Shown piece by piece: positions 11,212 to 20,707 of a DNA stretch of 64,000 nucleotides. Location of the stretch: contig NZ_QREG01000005.1 of NCBI RefSeq assembly GCF_003386095.1, positions 84,948 to 148,947 of the forward strand, written 5' to 3'. Under the pieces are notes generated by a model that had not been told where the DNA came from, searched no databases, and saw only the letters and a program-made list of their open reading frames with translations. Source of the DNA: Marinoscillum furvescens DSM 4134 (GTDB lineage: Bacteria; Bacteroidota; Bacteroidia; Cytophagales; Cyclobacteriaceae). The first letter of the stretch is position 1; each line of letters opens with the position of its first letter. Position numbers and translations under genes: made by a program.

Positions 11212-13821
11212 ATGGCGAAATCCAAAAAAAGTTCTGAAACCCCACTGATGAAACAATACAACGCCATCAAGGCGAAGTACCCGGGGGCGTTGTTGTTGTT
11301 CAGAGTAGGAGATTTTTATGAGACTTTTGGCGAGGATGCAGTGAAAGCCAGCAAAGTGCTGGATATCGTGCTCACCAAGCGTGCCAACGGCTCGGCATCA
11401 CACATTGAGCTGGCGGGATTTCCGCACCACTCGCTGGATGCTTACCTGCCACGCCTGGTGCGTGCTGGCAACCGTGTGGCTATCTGTGACCAGCTGGAAG
11501 ACCCCAAGTCGGTAAAGGGCATTGTGAAGCGCGGAGTTACCGAGCTAGTTACCCCAGGCCTATCCCTCAATGACAATGTGCTGGAGCAAAAGCGCAACAA
11601 CTTTTTGGCTTCCATACACTATGACGAAAAGGCCTGTGGAGTGTCATTTCTGGACCTTTCTACCGGCGAGTTTTTGGTGGCTCAGGGTGTGCCTGAGTAT
11701 GTAGAAAAACTCATCCAGGGTTTTCAGCCATCTGAAATTTTATACTCCAAGTCAGAAAAAGAGCGCTTTGACAAGGTGTATGGTGATTACATCAACTTTC
11801 ACCTGGAAGACTGGATCTTTAGTCAGGAGTATGGCTATGAAAAACTCACTCGTCATTTCAATACGCCAAACCTGAAAGGATACGGCGTGGAAGATATGAA
11901 GTCGGGGATCATTGCTGCCGGAGCCATTCTTTTCTACCTGGAAGAAACCGAACACAAAGAAGTCAAACACATCGGGCAGCTTTCGCGCATTGATGAGCAG
12001 CAATATGTCTGGCTCGATAAGTTTACCATACGCAACCTGGAGCTCATCCACCCGTCGCAAGCGGACGGCACTGCACTGATCGACATCATGGATCATACGC
12101 AGACGCCTATGGGGAGCAGGCTTCTACGCAAGTGGATGGTGCTGCCGCTAAAAGATAAGGATCAGATTGAGCGCAGGCTGTCTACAGTAGAGGCTTTCAC
12201 TCACGAAGAAGAAATATTCAACGAGGTGTGTGCATACCTCAAGCAAATTGGGGATCTGGAGCGCCTCATCTCTAAAGTAGCCACAGGCCGCATCAACCCT
12301 CGCGAAATGGTGCAGCTCAAAAAAAGCCTTAAGCAAATCAAGCCCATCCGTGATGAGCTGAAGAAATCTGAAAACCCGGTCTTCGGGCAATACCTCGATC
12401 AGCTCAATGAGTGTGAGACGCTGCTTTCAAACATCGAAACTGCACTAAAGGACGATGCTCCCATCAACGCTACACAGGGAAACATTATACAAGATGGTGT
12501 AAACGAAGAGTTGGATGAGCTACGCAAGCTGGCATTTTCTGGCAAGGATTACCTGAAGGGCATCCAGGAGCGGGAGATGGAGCGCACAGGCATTACCTCG
12601 CTGAAGATCGCTTACAACAAAGTCTTTGGCTACTACCTGGAAGTCACCAATGCACACAAAGACAAGGTGCCGGAAGAGTGGATCAGAAAGCAAACCCTGG
12701 TGAATGCGGAGCGCTACATTACTGAGGAGCTCAAAGTGTACGAAGAGAAGATACTCAATGCCGAAAGTCAGATTTTTGTCATTGAAAACAGGCTTTACCA
12801 GGAGCTGGTTTCGTTTGCTGCAGAATACATCGAGTTGATACAGCAAAATGCCCGCGCCATTGCCACCCTCGATTGCCTTACCTCATTTACCTTCCTGGCC
12901 AGGCGCAACAAGTACATTCGGCCGACCATCGCCGAGGATCATGCCCTGGATATCAAAGCCGGCCGTCACCCGGTGATCGAACAAAACATGCCTCCAGAGG
13001 AGGATTACATCCCCAACGATGTGTACCTCGACGATGAGTCGCAGCAGGTAATGATCATCACTGGTCCCAACATGGCCGGTAAGTCGGCATTGCTGCGTCA
13101 GACTGCTTTGATTGTACTGATGGCCCAGATGGGGTCGTTTGTGCCTGCTGGCTACGCACGTGTGGGGCTTATCGACAAAGTATTCACCCGAGTGGGTGCG
13201 TCAGATAACCTTTCGCGCGGGGAGTCTACCTTTATGGTGGAGATGACCGAGACTGCCAGCATTCTCAACAACCTAAGTAGCCGATCACTGGTGCTGATGG
13301 ATGAGATCGGCCGGGGTACTTCTACGTATGATGGTATTTCCATTGCCTGGTCCATTGTGGAGTTTTTACACAACCACCCGCAGTACAAAGCCAAGACACT
13401 TTTTGCTACGCACTACCACGAGCTCAATGAGCTGACCAACGACCTGCCACGGGTGAAAAACTACAACGTGGCGGTAAAAGAGCTGGACAACAAGATCATC
13501 TTTATTCGGAAGCTCCAGGAGGGTGGCAGTGAGCATAGTTTTGGTATCCATGTCGCCCAGCTCGCAGGGATGCCCAATCAGGTGGTGATTCGTGCCAATA
13601 CCATCCTGAAGCACCTGGAGGCTGACAAGCTTTCAGAAAATGAAAAGGAAAAACTGGCCGAGGTGCCTAGCAGCCAGTTTCAGCTCAACTTGTTTGAGTC
13701 TGACCCGCGCTTTGAGCAGGTGCTCAAAATGCTGCGTGAAGTAGATGTCAACACCATTTCTCCGGTAGAGGCACTTCTCAAAGTCAATGAGATGAAGGAG
13801 CTCCTCAAAGGCAAAAGCTAG
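11212..13821 (+). CDS. mutS: DNA mismatch repair ATPase MutS
   Basis: An 869-residue MutS protein of standard length. The mismatch-reading Phe-X-Glu motif is F35-Y36-E37 in RVGDFYETFG. The Walker A loop is GPNMAGKS at residues 618-625, followed by the MutS signature around VLMDEIGRGTSTYDGISIAW and the ATHYHEL switch. It recognises mispaired bases and recruits MutL. The C-terminal segment after the ATPase is present. It converges on the UbiB-like gene with a 4-bp overlap of the coding ends, so the two transcripts must overlap. Confidence 0.97.
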   Translation: MAKSKKSSETPLMKQYNAIKAKYPGALLLFRVGDFYETFGEDAVKASKVLDIVLTKRANGSASHIELAGFPHHSLDAYLPRLVRAGNRVAICDQLEDPKSVKGIVKRGVTELVTPGLSLNDNVLEQKRNNFLASIHYDEKACGVSFLDLSTGEFLVAQGVPEYVEKLIQGFQPSEILYSKSEKERFDKVYGDYINFHLEDWIFSQEYGYEKLTRHFNTPNLKGYGVEDMKSGIIAAGAILFYLEETEHKEVKHIGQLSRIDEQQYVWLDKFTIRNLELIHPSQADGTALIDIMDHTQTPMGSRLLRKWMVLPLKDKDQIERRLSTVEAFTHEEEIFNEVCAYLKQIGDLERLISKVATGRINPREMVQLKKSLKQIKPIRDELKKSENPVFGQYLDQLNECETLLSNIETALKDDAPINATQGNIIQDGVNEELDELRKLAFSGKDYLKGIQEREMERTGITSLKIAYNKVFGYYLEVTNAHKDKVPEEWIRKQTLVNAERYITEELKVYEEKILNAESQIFVIENRLYQELVSFAAEYIELIQQNARAIATLDCLTSFTFLARRNKYIRPTIAEDHALDIKAGRHPVIEQNMPPEEDYIPNDVYLDDESQQVMIITGPNMAGKSALLRQTALIVLMAQMGSFVPAGYARVGLIDKVFTRVGASDNLSRGESTFMVEMTETASILNNLSSRSLVLMDEIGRGTSTYDGISIAWSIVEFLHNHPQYKAKTLFATHYHELNELTNDLPRVKNYNVAVKELDNKIIFIRKLQEGGSEHSFGIHVAQLAGMPNQVVIRANTILKHLEADKLSENEKEKLAEVPSSQFQLNLFESDPRFEQVLKMLREVDVNTISPVEALLKVNEMKELLKGKS

Positions 13822-15461
13822 GACTCATCATAAAAGAAGATGTGTACTGCCAGCCCAATGGCGCCTACAGCTGCTATGATGAAGCTGATGATGGCAAAGC
13901 CCGGATAGCCGAACAACTGGAAGTCGGTTTGGATACGCATCAAAAGGGATGAGCCGATCACCAAAGATGCTAGTATTAGACCCAGCGTAATCCGGTTGGC
14001 TACCTTTTGGAAACCTTTCATCATGCGTTTTTCGTCAAAGGCATCTACCCCTATCTTCAGCTCATTGTTAGCCGCCCGGTCCATGAGCTTGTTGAGCCGC
14101 TCGGGTAGCTTTTCAATGAGCTCTTTTCCCTCCAGTAGGGTAGAAAAGAAGTTTTGTGGTGCCAGCTCCTTGAGCATGATCTTATTCATCAGCGACATGG
14201 CGTTTTTGCGAATGGCCGCATTGGGATCAAAGTCGGGGGCTAGCGTGTGGGCGACCAGGTCCAGATTGAGCAAGGCTTTGCCGATGGTGCTAAGCTCCAT
14301 GGGTAGCTGATATCCACAAGTGGCAGCAGTCTGTATCATGCGAAAAAGCACCTGACCAGTGTCTATGTCTTTGATGGAAGCATGTTGGTTTTCCTGAATC
14401 AGGGTGGTCATCTCCTGCTTGAAGCGGTCGGGATCGGCTTCCTCCCCTGCAGAGCTCATGCGCATGAGTATGTCTAGCGTTTCTCCGGCTTTGTTTTCAC
14501 TGATGTTTAGAATGAGTTTCAAGTAATTTTTGCGCAGGTCGTCTGAAAGATGCGCTACCATGCCCATGTCCAGCAGCGCTATCCTGTTGTCTTCGGTGAG
14601 ATGCACATTGCCCGGGTGAGGATCTGCGTGGATAAAGCCGTCCACCACGATTTGTTTGAGGTAACTGCGGAAGAGTTCGTCGCAGATAGCTTCTCCGTCT
14701 ATTTCGAGCTTTCGAAGTGGGGATATTTTAGAAATGTTGCATCCATCGATAAACTCCATGGTGAGCACCTTATCTGTGGTGTAGTCAGCTACCGACTGGG
14801 GGATGAGTATGCGCTTAAATTCAGACAGGTTTTGCTCCAGCAGGTTCATATGCTCAGCTTCTTTGAGGTAGTTGAGCTCCCGAATGAGGGTTTGTCTGAA
14901 ATGAAGAAAGAGGCGGTTGAGCTGGTATTTTTTACCCAGTGTAGTGTTGTTTTCGATGAACGCAGACGCTTGTTCTATGGCTTCCAGTTCTTCCATTACC
15001 TGCTTGCGTATGCCGGGGCGTTGGATTTTTACCACCACTGGTCGACCATCTCGCAAAGAGGCACGGTGTACCTGCCCCAGTGAGGCTGCAGCCATTTGTT
15101 GAGGGTCAAACTGGCCAAAAGCTTTGGATATGCGTACTCCAAGTTCACTTTCTACAATGGACTCCACCTGGCTGTAGGGGAAAGGCTTCAGGTTGTCTTG
15201 CAATTTTGAGAGGGCCTCAATGTATGGAGGAGGTAGCAAGTCGGGCCGGGTGGAGAGTAGTTGGCCCAGTTTGATGAACGCTGGTCCCAGGTCTGCTATG
15301 TCTTTGATGAGTTGGTCTTCGTCCAGGTCAGTGGGCTGTTCGCTGGGTTGGGCATCCGGAATTTCCGAAAGGATGCCTGAGCTGCTGAGGAGTGATTGGT
15401 CGCCATGTTTCCATAGAAACCACAGGAGGTCTTTGTATTTTGTTAGGTGCTTCAATGTCAT
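13818..15461 (-). CDS. UbiB/ABC1-family atypical kinase, membrane anchored
   Basis: A 547-residue ABC1/AarF/UbiB-type protein-kinase-like protein. It shows the family KxGQ motif (KLGQLLSTRPDLLP), the alanine-rich nucleotide loop (AAASLGQVHRA), the lysine in VVVKIQRPG, the catalytic-loop equivalent HADPHPGN and the metal-binding LLDMG. Two C-terminal hydrophobic helices (near SLVIGSSLLM and AIISFIIAAVGAIGLAVHIF) anchor it in the membrane. Family knowledge: UbiB-like proteins support quinone or isoprenoid-lipid metabolism as ATPases. It lies downstream of the two small paralogues on the same strand (57-bp gap to the nearer one), so it may be co-transcribed with them. Confidence 0.88.
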   Translation of the reverse strand: MTLKHLTKYKDLLWFLWKHGDQSLLSSSGILSEIPDAQPSEQPTDLDEDQLIKDIADLGPAFIKLGQLLSTRPDLLPPPYIEALSKLQDNLKPFPYSQVESIVESELGVRISKAFGQFDPQQMAAASLGQVHRASLRDGRPVVVKIQRPGIRKQVMEELEAIEQASAFIENNTTLGKKYQLNRLFLHFRQTLIRELNYLKEAEHMNLLEQNLSEFKRILIPQSVADYTTDKVLTMEFIDGCNISKISPLRKLEIDGEAICDELFRSYLKQIVVDGFIHADPHPGNVHLTEDNRIALLDMGMVAHLSDDLRKNYLKLILNISENKAGETLDILMRMSSAGEEADPDRFKQEMTTLIQENQHASIKDIDTGQVLFRMIQTAATCGYQLPMELSTIGKALLNLDLVAHTLAPDFDPNAAIRKNAMSLMNKIMLKELAPQNFFSTLLEGKELIEKLPERLNKLMDRAANNELKIGVDAFDEKRMMKGFQKVANRITLGLILASLVIGSSLLMRIQTDFQLFGYPGFAIISFIIAAVGAIGLAVHIFFYDES

Positions 15462-15517
15462 GTTCGTTTAGGACATTAACACCTGGGGAGGGTTTTTGTG
15501 AGAAATTTCCCAAGAAT

Positions 15518-15769
15518 TCAAGGGGTATCTGCATCTTCAAACATCTGATGGATTGGTTTACCAGAACTGTCTGTGATCTTTGTTAGGTTGAGTTCGAGTT
15601 CGAGCTCCTCGATATGGCATTGGAGGTTGCGCACGTGGCGTGATAAAGACTGAGAGGGTCGCCTGATGAGCTGATCCATTAAGTGATTGTGGATCTTTAG
15701 TGCACATTCTAGTGCTTCGAATTGCTCGGGTTGGGTGGAAGTGTCGCAGGTGTTGGGTGTCATATGCAT
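15518..15769 (-). CDS. Small helical protein, paralogue of its upstream neighbour
   Basis: An 83-residue soluble protein of unknown function, mostly helical, with two cysteines in the helical part (in LECALK and LQCHIE). The core EALECALKIHNHLMDQL aligns without gaps with MGLECSLKVKHHLEKQV of the gene at 15863-16087, so the two are paralogues. The frame is open upstream to a TTG at 15796, but that start would lie inside a perfect palindrome. The ATG at 15769, just after the palindrome, is preferred, with another ATG at 15763. No DNA-binding or catalytic motif is visible. Confidence 0.6.
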   Translation of the reverse strand: MHMTPNTCDTSTQPEQFEALECALKIHNHLMDQLIRRPSQSLSRHVRNLQCHIEELELELNLTKITDSSGKPIHQMFEDADTP

Positions 15770-15771
15770 TG

Positions 15772-15801
15772 AAATATTGGGAAAAGCTTTTCCCAATATT
15801 T
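15772..15801. repeat. Perfect 30-bp palindrome abutting a start codon
   Basis: The left half AAATATTGGGAAAAG is followed at once by its exact reverse complement CTTTTCCCAATATTT. It ends 2 bp before the ATG of the minus-strand gene at 15769 and is 61 bp after the stop of the upstream paralogue. In RNA it would form a hairpin directly ahead of the start codon; as DNA it is a symmetrical candidate operator. No T-run follows on the minus strand. Confidence 0.85.
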
Positions 15802-15862
15802 ACGAATGAAACCCAGTTCCTGGATTTAATTGTATGTTAATTTTCTAAATTAATTACCTCGA

Positions 15863-16087
15863 TTATTGAGCCATTTTGTATTGAGCCAGCGCAATTTCGT
15901 ATTTGGTGATAATAGCCTCTAAGGCATCGAGGTTATTCATATACTTCACTTTGGAAAAATCTCTCACCTGTTTCTCCAGATGATGTTTTACCTTCAGAGA
16001 GCATTCCAGGCCCATTTTTAGTTCGTCTTCAGAAAAGTCTGCAAGGATTAGTTCGTGATCTTGTGCTATACGGTTTGGTTGATACAT
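15863..16087 (-). CDS. Small helical protein, first of a paralogous pair
   Basis: A 74-residue protein starting MYQPNRIAQDHELIL, predicted helical and soluble, with no recognised family. The segment GLECSLKVKHHLEKQV matches the neighbouring gene at 15518-15769. It lies upstream of that gene on the same strand (93 bp between stop and start), so a duplication within one operon is the simplest reading. The charged, heptad-like C-terminal half (NNLDALEAIITKYEIALAQY) could form a helical hairpin or dimer. Function unknown. Confidence 0.6.
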   Translation of the reverse strand: MYQPNRIAQDHELILADFSEDELKMGLECSLKVKHHLEKQVRDFSKVKYMNNLDALEAIITKYEIALAQYKMAQ

Positions 16088-16386
16088 TTTCTGGTAAGGT
16101 TTGGTTGTTGGTCGTTCTTTCTTGTTAACAATTTAGTAACATTCCCTTTAAAACAAATATCGTTTGGGTTGATATCCTACGAGCAGGAAAATATGTCGAT
16201 GAACCGGTCAATACGGAGGATAAGCATGCAGTTAAAGCAGCGTTGTGAGAAATATGATTTGGAAAGTGAATTCAAGAGGTACTGTCGCGGCCTGATATGT
16301 TTAAAGTGAAGCTTATTCTCAGCATGGAATTTGTTCTAAATGAACCAATAGCCATATCTTAACCATTGATTAATTTTTTAAGCGGA
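16088..16386. other. Intergenic region between divergent small gene and propeller kinase
   Basis: About 300 bp with no convincing gene. TTTG at 16330-16333 and TATCTTAA at 16355-16362, 21 bp apart, are a possible weak promoter for the kinase starting at 16387. A 38-codon frame at 16193-16309 was considered and not accepted. Confidence 0.35.
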
Positions 16387-19300
16387 ATGAAGAAAGTGGT
16401 TAGGTATGTCCTGGTGTTGCTGGCACCAATGTTTGCTTGTCAGCAATCGGGTGATGTGGATGTTCCAAACGAGAAGGAAAGGCCTTCCAAGTCAGAAAGT
16501 GCCGTGGTAAATCCAAGAGTTGATAGTCTTTCGAAGGCTCCTTATATCACCAGAGATGTAAAACGCCAGGCTGTACTTTTTGATTCCAGTAAAGGGAAAA
16601 CGCCCTATCCAGCGCACCCAAATGTGCACCGCCTGACCAATCTGCAGCAATGGCCTGTTGATAATAAAGCGCTTACAAGAGTGCCATTGAAGCTTTGGAA
16701 TGCAGCAGGACCACCACATTTTATGGTGAATGGAACCGGTGATACCGTAAAGACTGGCGTCACCATTCCTGCTCATATGCAGACATTGGATGCCGGACCT
16801 ATTCTCAGAGAGGAAGCCCACAGGCCACGGTTTAGAGACGATGCAACAGAAAACATTCGGTACCTGGATGTAGATCAGGGAATGGCTTCATCTTATGTGT
16901 ATTCTGTGCTGGAGGACCGATCCGGTAGCTTGTGGTTTGGGCATCAGGTAGGTTTTAGCCGATACGATGGGGTAACGTTTACGCATTTTACTGAGTCACC
17001 AGGCATAGCTATGGGCTGGTGTATGTTGGAAGATTCCTATGGCAACATCTGGTTTGGAACCCTGGGCTATGGCCTGATCAAGTATGATGGGCATGGGTTT
17101 TCACATCTCACCGAGGCTGATGGCATGCTTCACGAAAACGTTTTATCTCTGGCTGAAGACCGTAATGGAGCCATTTGGATCGGTACTGATGCTGGTCTTA
17201 CAAAGTTTGACGGGGAATCGTTTTACCACTATACCGAAGCTGAAGGCTTGATGAATAGCTCCGTGAATGCCATTCATATAGATGCAGAAGGTGTTTTTTG
17301 GTTAGGAACTGAGGAAGGCTTAATCCGCTTTGACGGGGAGGTTTTTACGCAGTACACCGAGAACGATGGGCTGAGCAACAACAGGGTAGTTGCGTTATTG
17401 GAAGATGCATCGGGTCAGCTTTGGCTAGGTACCAATGGTGGAGGTGCCAATCGGTTTGATGGAGCCTCGTTTACCCATTATACCACTGATGTGGGCCTCA
17501 ATCACAATGTGGTCCGATGCATAGAGGAAGACGCTCATGGCAACATCTGGCTGAGTACAGATGGTGGTGGCACCAACCTTATCCGAGGAAATCAACTGAT
17601 CAACTATGGACTGCAGGAAGGCTTGTATGTAGATGTGTATGGCTCTTGCATAGACCGTGCGGGGCATCTGTGGTTTGGCACTAATGGAGGCGGTGTGAGC
17701 ACACTGGCACCTAATAGCTTTAAGCATTACAGTGATGTAAATGGTTTGGCAAATAGCTATATACATGCCATTGAAGAAGACCATGAAGGCAATATTTGGA
17801 TTGGGTCAGATGGAGGCGGGCTTCACCGCTATGACGGTCAGAATTTTCACAACTATACCATGGACGATGGCCTTGCTGGCAATTCCATTTCTTCATTGCT
17901 GGTGCATAGCAACGGAGACTTGTGGGTGGGTACTACCTACAATGGTCTGGGCAGGTTTGATGGGCAGACCTTTGAAAAATTTGATACCAATGATGGTCTG
18001 GGCAAGGAATACATCGGATGTATCAGCGAAGATGCCGATGGTAATGTATGGTTTGGTACGGATGGTGCCGGACTGGTAAAATACGATGGTCGAGACTTTC
18101 ACCGATATACACAACAGCACGGTCTGAGTCATAATGTAGTCAATGACATTTTCTGTGATGGGAACAACATGCTTTGGATTGGTACGGATGGTGGTTTGAG
18201 TGTATTTGATGGAAAAACATTTACCAACTATACGCAGCAGGAGGGTTTTGAATTAGCACCAGTAGGGTCAATTACCAAAGACCGAAACGGGCACTGGTGG
18301 TTTGGGTCGGGCGGTGCCGGGCTTTGCAAATATGATGGCAAGGAGTTTCGATACTTTACCGAGGAAGAAGGACTGTCCGAAAATTTGGTTTGGGCTATGC
18401 GAGAGGATAGAGATCAAAATATCTGGGTGTCAACAGAAAATGGTTTAAACCAGCTCGTGTCCACTGCAGAGGATCAATATGCTTTCATCAAGTATGCCCA
18501 GGGAGATGGACTTAAGGGGGTTGATTTTTTTGCGAATAGCATCTGTCTGGATCGCAGGAACCTTTTGTGGCTGGGTAGTGGAAAAGGGCTTACGGTTTTG
18601 GATCTAAACCGATTCAGCATGCCTTCTGGAGCGCCAACCATCCATATCCGCCAGCTGGATATCAACGGAGAGTATACGAACTTCAGAAAGCTAAATGAAG
18701 GAGCTACAAGTGGGCTCCGTTTTGCGAGTATTGCACCGTTTGAAAATTATCCCGAAAATCCGGAAATAGCTTACAAGCAAAATCACCTGACATTTTACTA
18801 CTCAGCTATAGACTGGGAGGCCGCTCATGATCTGCGGTATAGTTATAAGCTGGAAGGGCTCAACACTGCCTGGACGGCCCCTTCTCCGGATACGAAGGCT
18901 GACTATCGCAACATACCTCCCGGTAGGTATACATTTAAAGTACGTGCTAGCGGAAAAACAGACCGCTGGAGTGAAGAAGCCGCGTTGGAATTTACCATCC
19001 TGCCGCCATGGTATCAGACGTGGTGGGCATATTTGATATATTTTGGATTGCTGGTGTTGGCAGGTTATAGCTACACTTCGTGGCGTACAAAGAAGCTAAT
19101 GCGCCAGAAAAAAGAACTGGAGGAGACCGTAGCCAGCCGAACAGCAGATTTGAAAGCATCTAACGAAAGCCTACAAGATGTAAACGCCCAGCTCAACAAT
19201 CAGAAAGAAGAAATAGAGCTTCAGGCATTTGAGCTGCAAAAGCTCAATGACCTAAAAAGCAAATTTTACTCTGTAGTGGGGCATGACTTGCGTTCACCGC

Positions 19301-19944
19301 TCACGAAATTGTTTGCAGTGGTATACCAGATCAAACAAAAACTGGGTACTCATGATGGTGAGGTACAAGCGGCGTTTACAGAGTTTGACACCATGTATCA
19401 AAATTTTGTGGAGCTACTGGATAATGTACTCGATTGGGGTTTGCTGGAGTCCAACCGAAAGAAAATAGAGCTACAGCCTGAGTACTTAGATGAAATAATA
19501 GAAAACGTGGTGTGCCTCTATGAACCGTATGCACAGGCAAAGCAGATAGACCTGCAGTATGAAGCCAATATCTCTGCTGACCTGAGGGTCCATATAGATA
19601 AGGGCAGCATGGAAATCGTCATTCGCAACTTACTGAGCAACGCCATCAAGTTTACCAATGCCGGAGGCAGTATTAAGGTGTTTACCTATGAAGAGTCGGA
19701 AGACGTATTTATCAAAGTTCAGGACACTGGTGTTGGGATATCCGAAGAAAGGCTGAAAAGTATTTTCGATATGAATGAGTCAAAACGCACCACCGGAACT
19801 CACGGGGAGAAAGGCACAGGCCTGGGGCTCAAACTGGTTCACGATTTTGTGAAGCTAAACAAAGGATCGGTAGACGTGTCGAGTGCTTCAGGAGAAGGCA
19901 CTACCATCATTATAGCATTTTCGAAAATGGAGTCGACTAGCTAA
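16387..19944 (+). CDS. Periplasmic-propeller sensor histidine kinase
   Basis: An 1185-residue kinase. Order: signal peptide with a possible lipobox (MFACQQS), about 14 two-component-regulator-propeller repeats of the form GxxWFGTxxGLxRYDGxxFxxYT (about residues 160-730), a Y_Y_Y domain (about 800-870), a transmembrane helix (near YLIYFGLLVLAGYSY), a coiled coil, a HisKA-type dimerisation domain with His966 in VVGHDLRSPL, then HATPase_c with the N box NLLSNAIKFTN, DTGVGIS and GTGLGL. It senses an extracytoplasmic ligand, probably a polymer breakdown product by analogy, and signals inward. It has no receiver domain of its own; the LytTR regulator at 19937 converges on it with an 8-bp overlap and is a candidate partner. 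Confidence 0.9.
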   Translation: MKKVVRYVLVLLAPMFACQQSGDVDVPNEKERPSKSESAVVNPRVDSLSKAPYITRDVKRQAVLFDSSKGKTPYPAHPNVHRLTNLQQWPVDNKALTRVPLKLWNAAGPPHFMVNGTGDTVKTGVTIPAHMQTLDAGPILREEAHRPRFRDDATENIRYLDVDQGMASSYVYSVLEDRSGSLWFGHQVGFSRYDGVTFTHFTESPGIAMGWCMLEDSYGNIWFGTLGYGLIKYDGHGFSHLTEADGMLHENVLSLAEDRNGAIWIGTDAGLTKFDGESFYHYTEAEGLMNSSVNAIHIDAEGVFWLGTEEGLIRFDGEVFTQYTENDGLSNNRVVALLEDASGQLWLGTNGGGANRFDGASFTHYTTDVGLNHNVVRCIEEDAHGNIWLSTDGGGTNLIRGNQLINYGLQEGLYVDVYGSCIDRAGHLWFGTNGGGVSTLAPNSFKHYSDVNGLANSYIHAIEEDHEGNIWIGSDGGGLHRYDGQNFHNYTMDDGLAGNSISSLLVHSNGDLWVGTTYNGLGRFDGQTFEKFDTNDGLGKEYIGCISEDADGNVWFGTDGAGLVKYDGRDFHRYTQQHGLSHNVVNDIFCDGNNMLWIGTDGGLSVFDGKTFTNYTQQEGFELAPVGSITKDRNGHWWFGSGGAGLCKYDGKEFRYFTEEEGLSENLVWAMREDRDQNIWVSTENGLNQLVSTAEDQYAFIKYAQGDGLKGVDFFANSICLDRRNLLWLGSGKGLTVLDLNRFSMPSGAPTIHIRQLDINGEYTNFRKLNEGATSGLRFASIAPFENYPENPEIAYKQNHLTFYYSAIDWEAAHDLRYSYKLEGLNTAWTAPSPDTKADYRNIPPGRYTFKVRASGKTDRWSEEAALEFTILPPWYQTWWAYLIYFGLLVLAGYSYTSWRTKKLMRQKKELEETVASRTADLKASNESLQDVNAQLNNQKEEIELQAFELQKLNDLKSKFYSVVGHDLRSPLTKLFAVVYQIKQKLGTHDGEVQAAFTEFDTMYQNFVELLDNVLDWGLLESNRKKIELQPEYLDEIIENVVCLYEPYAQAKQIDLQYEANISADLRVHIDKGSMEIVIRNLLSNAIKFTNAGGSIKVFTYEESEDVFIKVQDTGVGISEERLKSIFDMNESKRTTGTHGEKGTGLGLKLVHDFVKLNKGSVDVSSASGEGTTIIIAFSKMESTS

Positions 19945-20626
19945 AACGCTGCATCAACTCCTGCTTATAGCTTCTCGAAATGGGGCATTTGTGATTACCG
20001 ACGATTACGTGTTGTCGGCTAAAAGAGTCTACTTTGAGTAAGTTGATGGCATAGGATCGGTGAATCCTCACAAAGTTGTCATACTCCTGCTCTTTTAGAA
20101 AAGCATCTAGTGAGCTCCGTACAATGTGCCGTTTGCCATTCTCGAAAATTTCGATGTAGTTATTGTCCGATTTGATTAGCGAAACATCATTTGCTGAGAT
20201 CTTGATGGTAGAAGTGCCCGAGCTTATCTGGATGGTTTGGTCTGTTTTGTTTTTGTTTCGAACGATCTCAATGGTGGTGAACAAATCCTCCTTGGTGAAT
20301 GGCTTGATCAAATAAGCCTGAGGAATCGTTTTGGCAGCCTTGCTTACCGTACTGATGTCTGCATAGCTACTGAGGTATAGAAAAGGTGTTTTTGTTGTTT
20401 CGTTGATGTGATCAGCCAGGTCTATCCCATTTTTACTATCACCCAGATCTATGTCCAGGATGACCAGATCTGGCTGTTTTTCGTCGATAGCCCGTACTGC
20501 CTGATCGTAAGATGCGGCAATACCCACTACGGCATATCCAAGCTCATTTAGCAGGCTGGAGCACATGGCTCCGATGGCCTCCTCGTCATCCACTACCAGT
20601 ATTTGATAACCTGCTCTATCGTTCAT
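19937..20626 (-). CDS. LytTR response regulator (second of a pair)
   Basis: A 229-residue regulator with an N-terminal receiver domain (acidic pocket DDEE near residue 13, phospho-acceptor Asp58 in LVILDID, switch Lys in YLIKPF) and a C-terminal LytTR DNA-binding domain (FVRIHRSYAINL...CPISRSYKQEL). LytTR proteins bind direct repeats spaced by two helical turns. The frame is open to 20686, but the ATG at 20626 gives the normal receiver start MNDRAGYQILVVDD. It is closely similar to the regulator at 20708-21409 and lies 81 bp downstream of it, so they are tandem duplicates in one operon. Confidence 0.9.
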   Translation of the reverse strand: MNDRAGYQILVVDDEEAIGAMCSSLLNELGYAVVGIAASYDQAVRAIDEKQPDLVILDIDLGDSKNGIDLADHINETTKTPFLYLSSYADISTVSKAAKTIPQAYLIKPFTKEDLFTTIEIVRNKNKTDQTIQISSGTSTIKISANDVSLIKSDNNYIEIFENGKRHIVRSSLDAFLKEQEYDNFVRIHRSYAINLLKVDSFSRQHVIVGNHKCPISRSYKQELMQRFS

Positions 20627-20707
20627 TTCGGAAAAATTAGCTGTTGGGTAAATCCGATGGTAACAAATATCGGACAAAACCACCAATTGATTCAGTTGGA
20701 TTACTGA

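Noticed and set aside
13811-13821. Search for a terminator between the convergent mutS and UbiB-like genes
   Set aside because: The coding ends overlap by 4 bp and no hairpin with a T-run is visible nearby.
15770-15796. TTG start at 15796 extending the small protein by nine residues
   Set aside because: It would place coding sequence inside the perfect palindrome; the ATG at 15769 is the simpler start.
16193-16309. 38-codon basic frame starting MSMNRSIRRISMQLKQRCEK
   Set aside because: No recognisable promoter, family or terminator; plausible but not supported beyond chance in a 300-bp gap.
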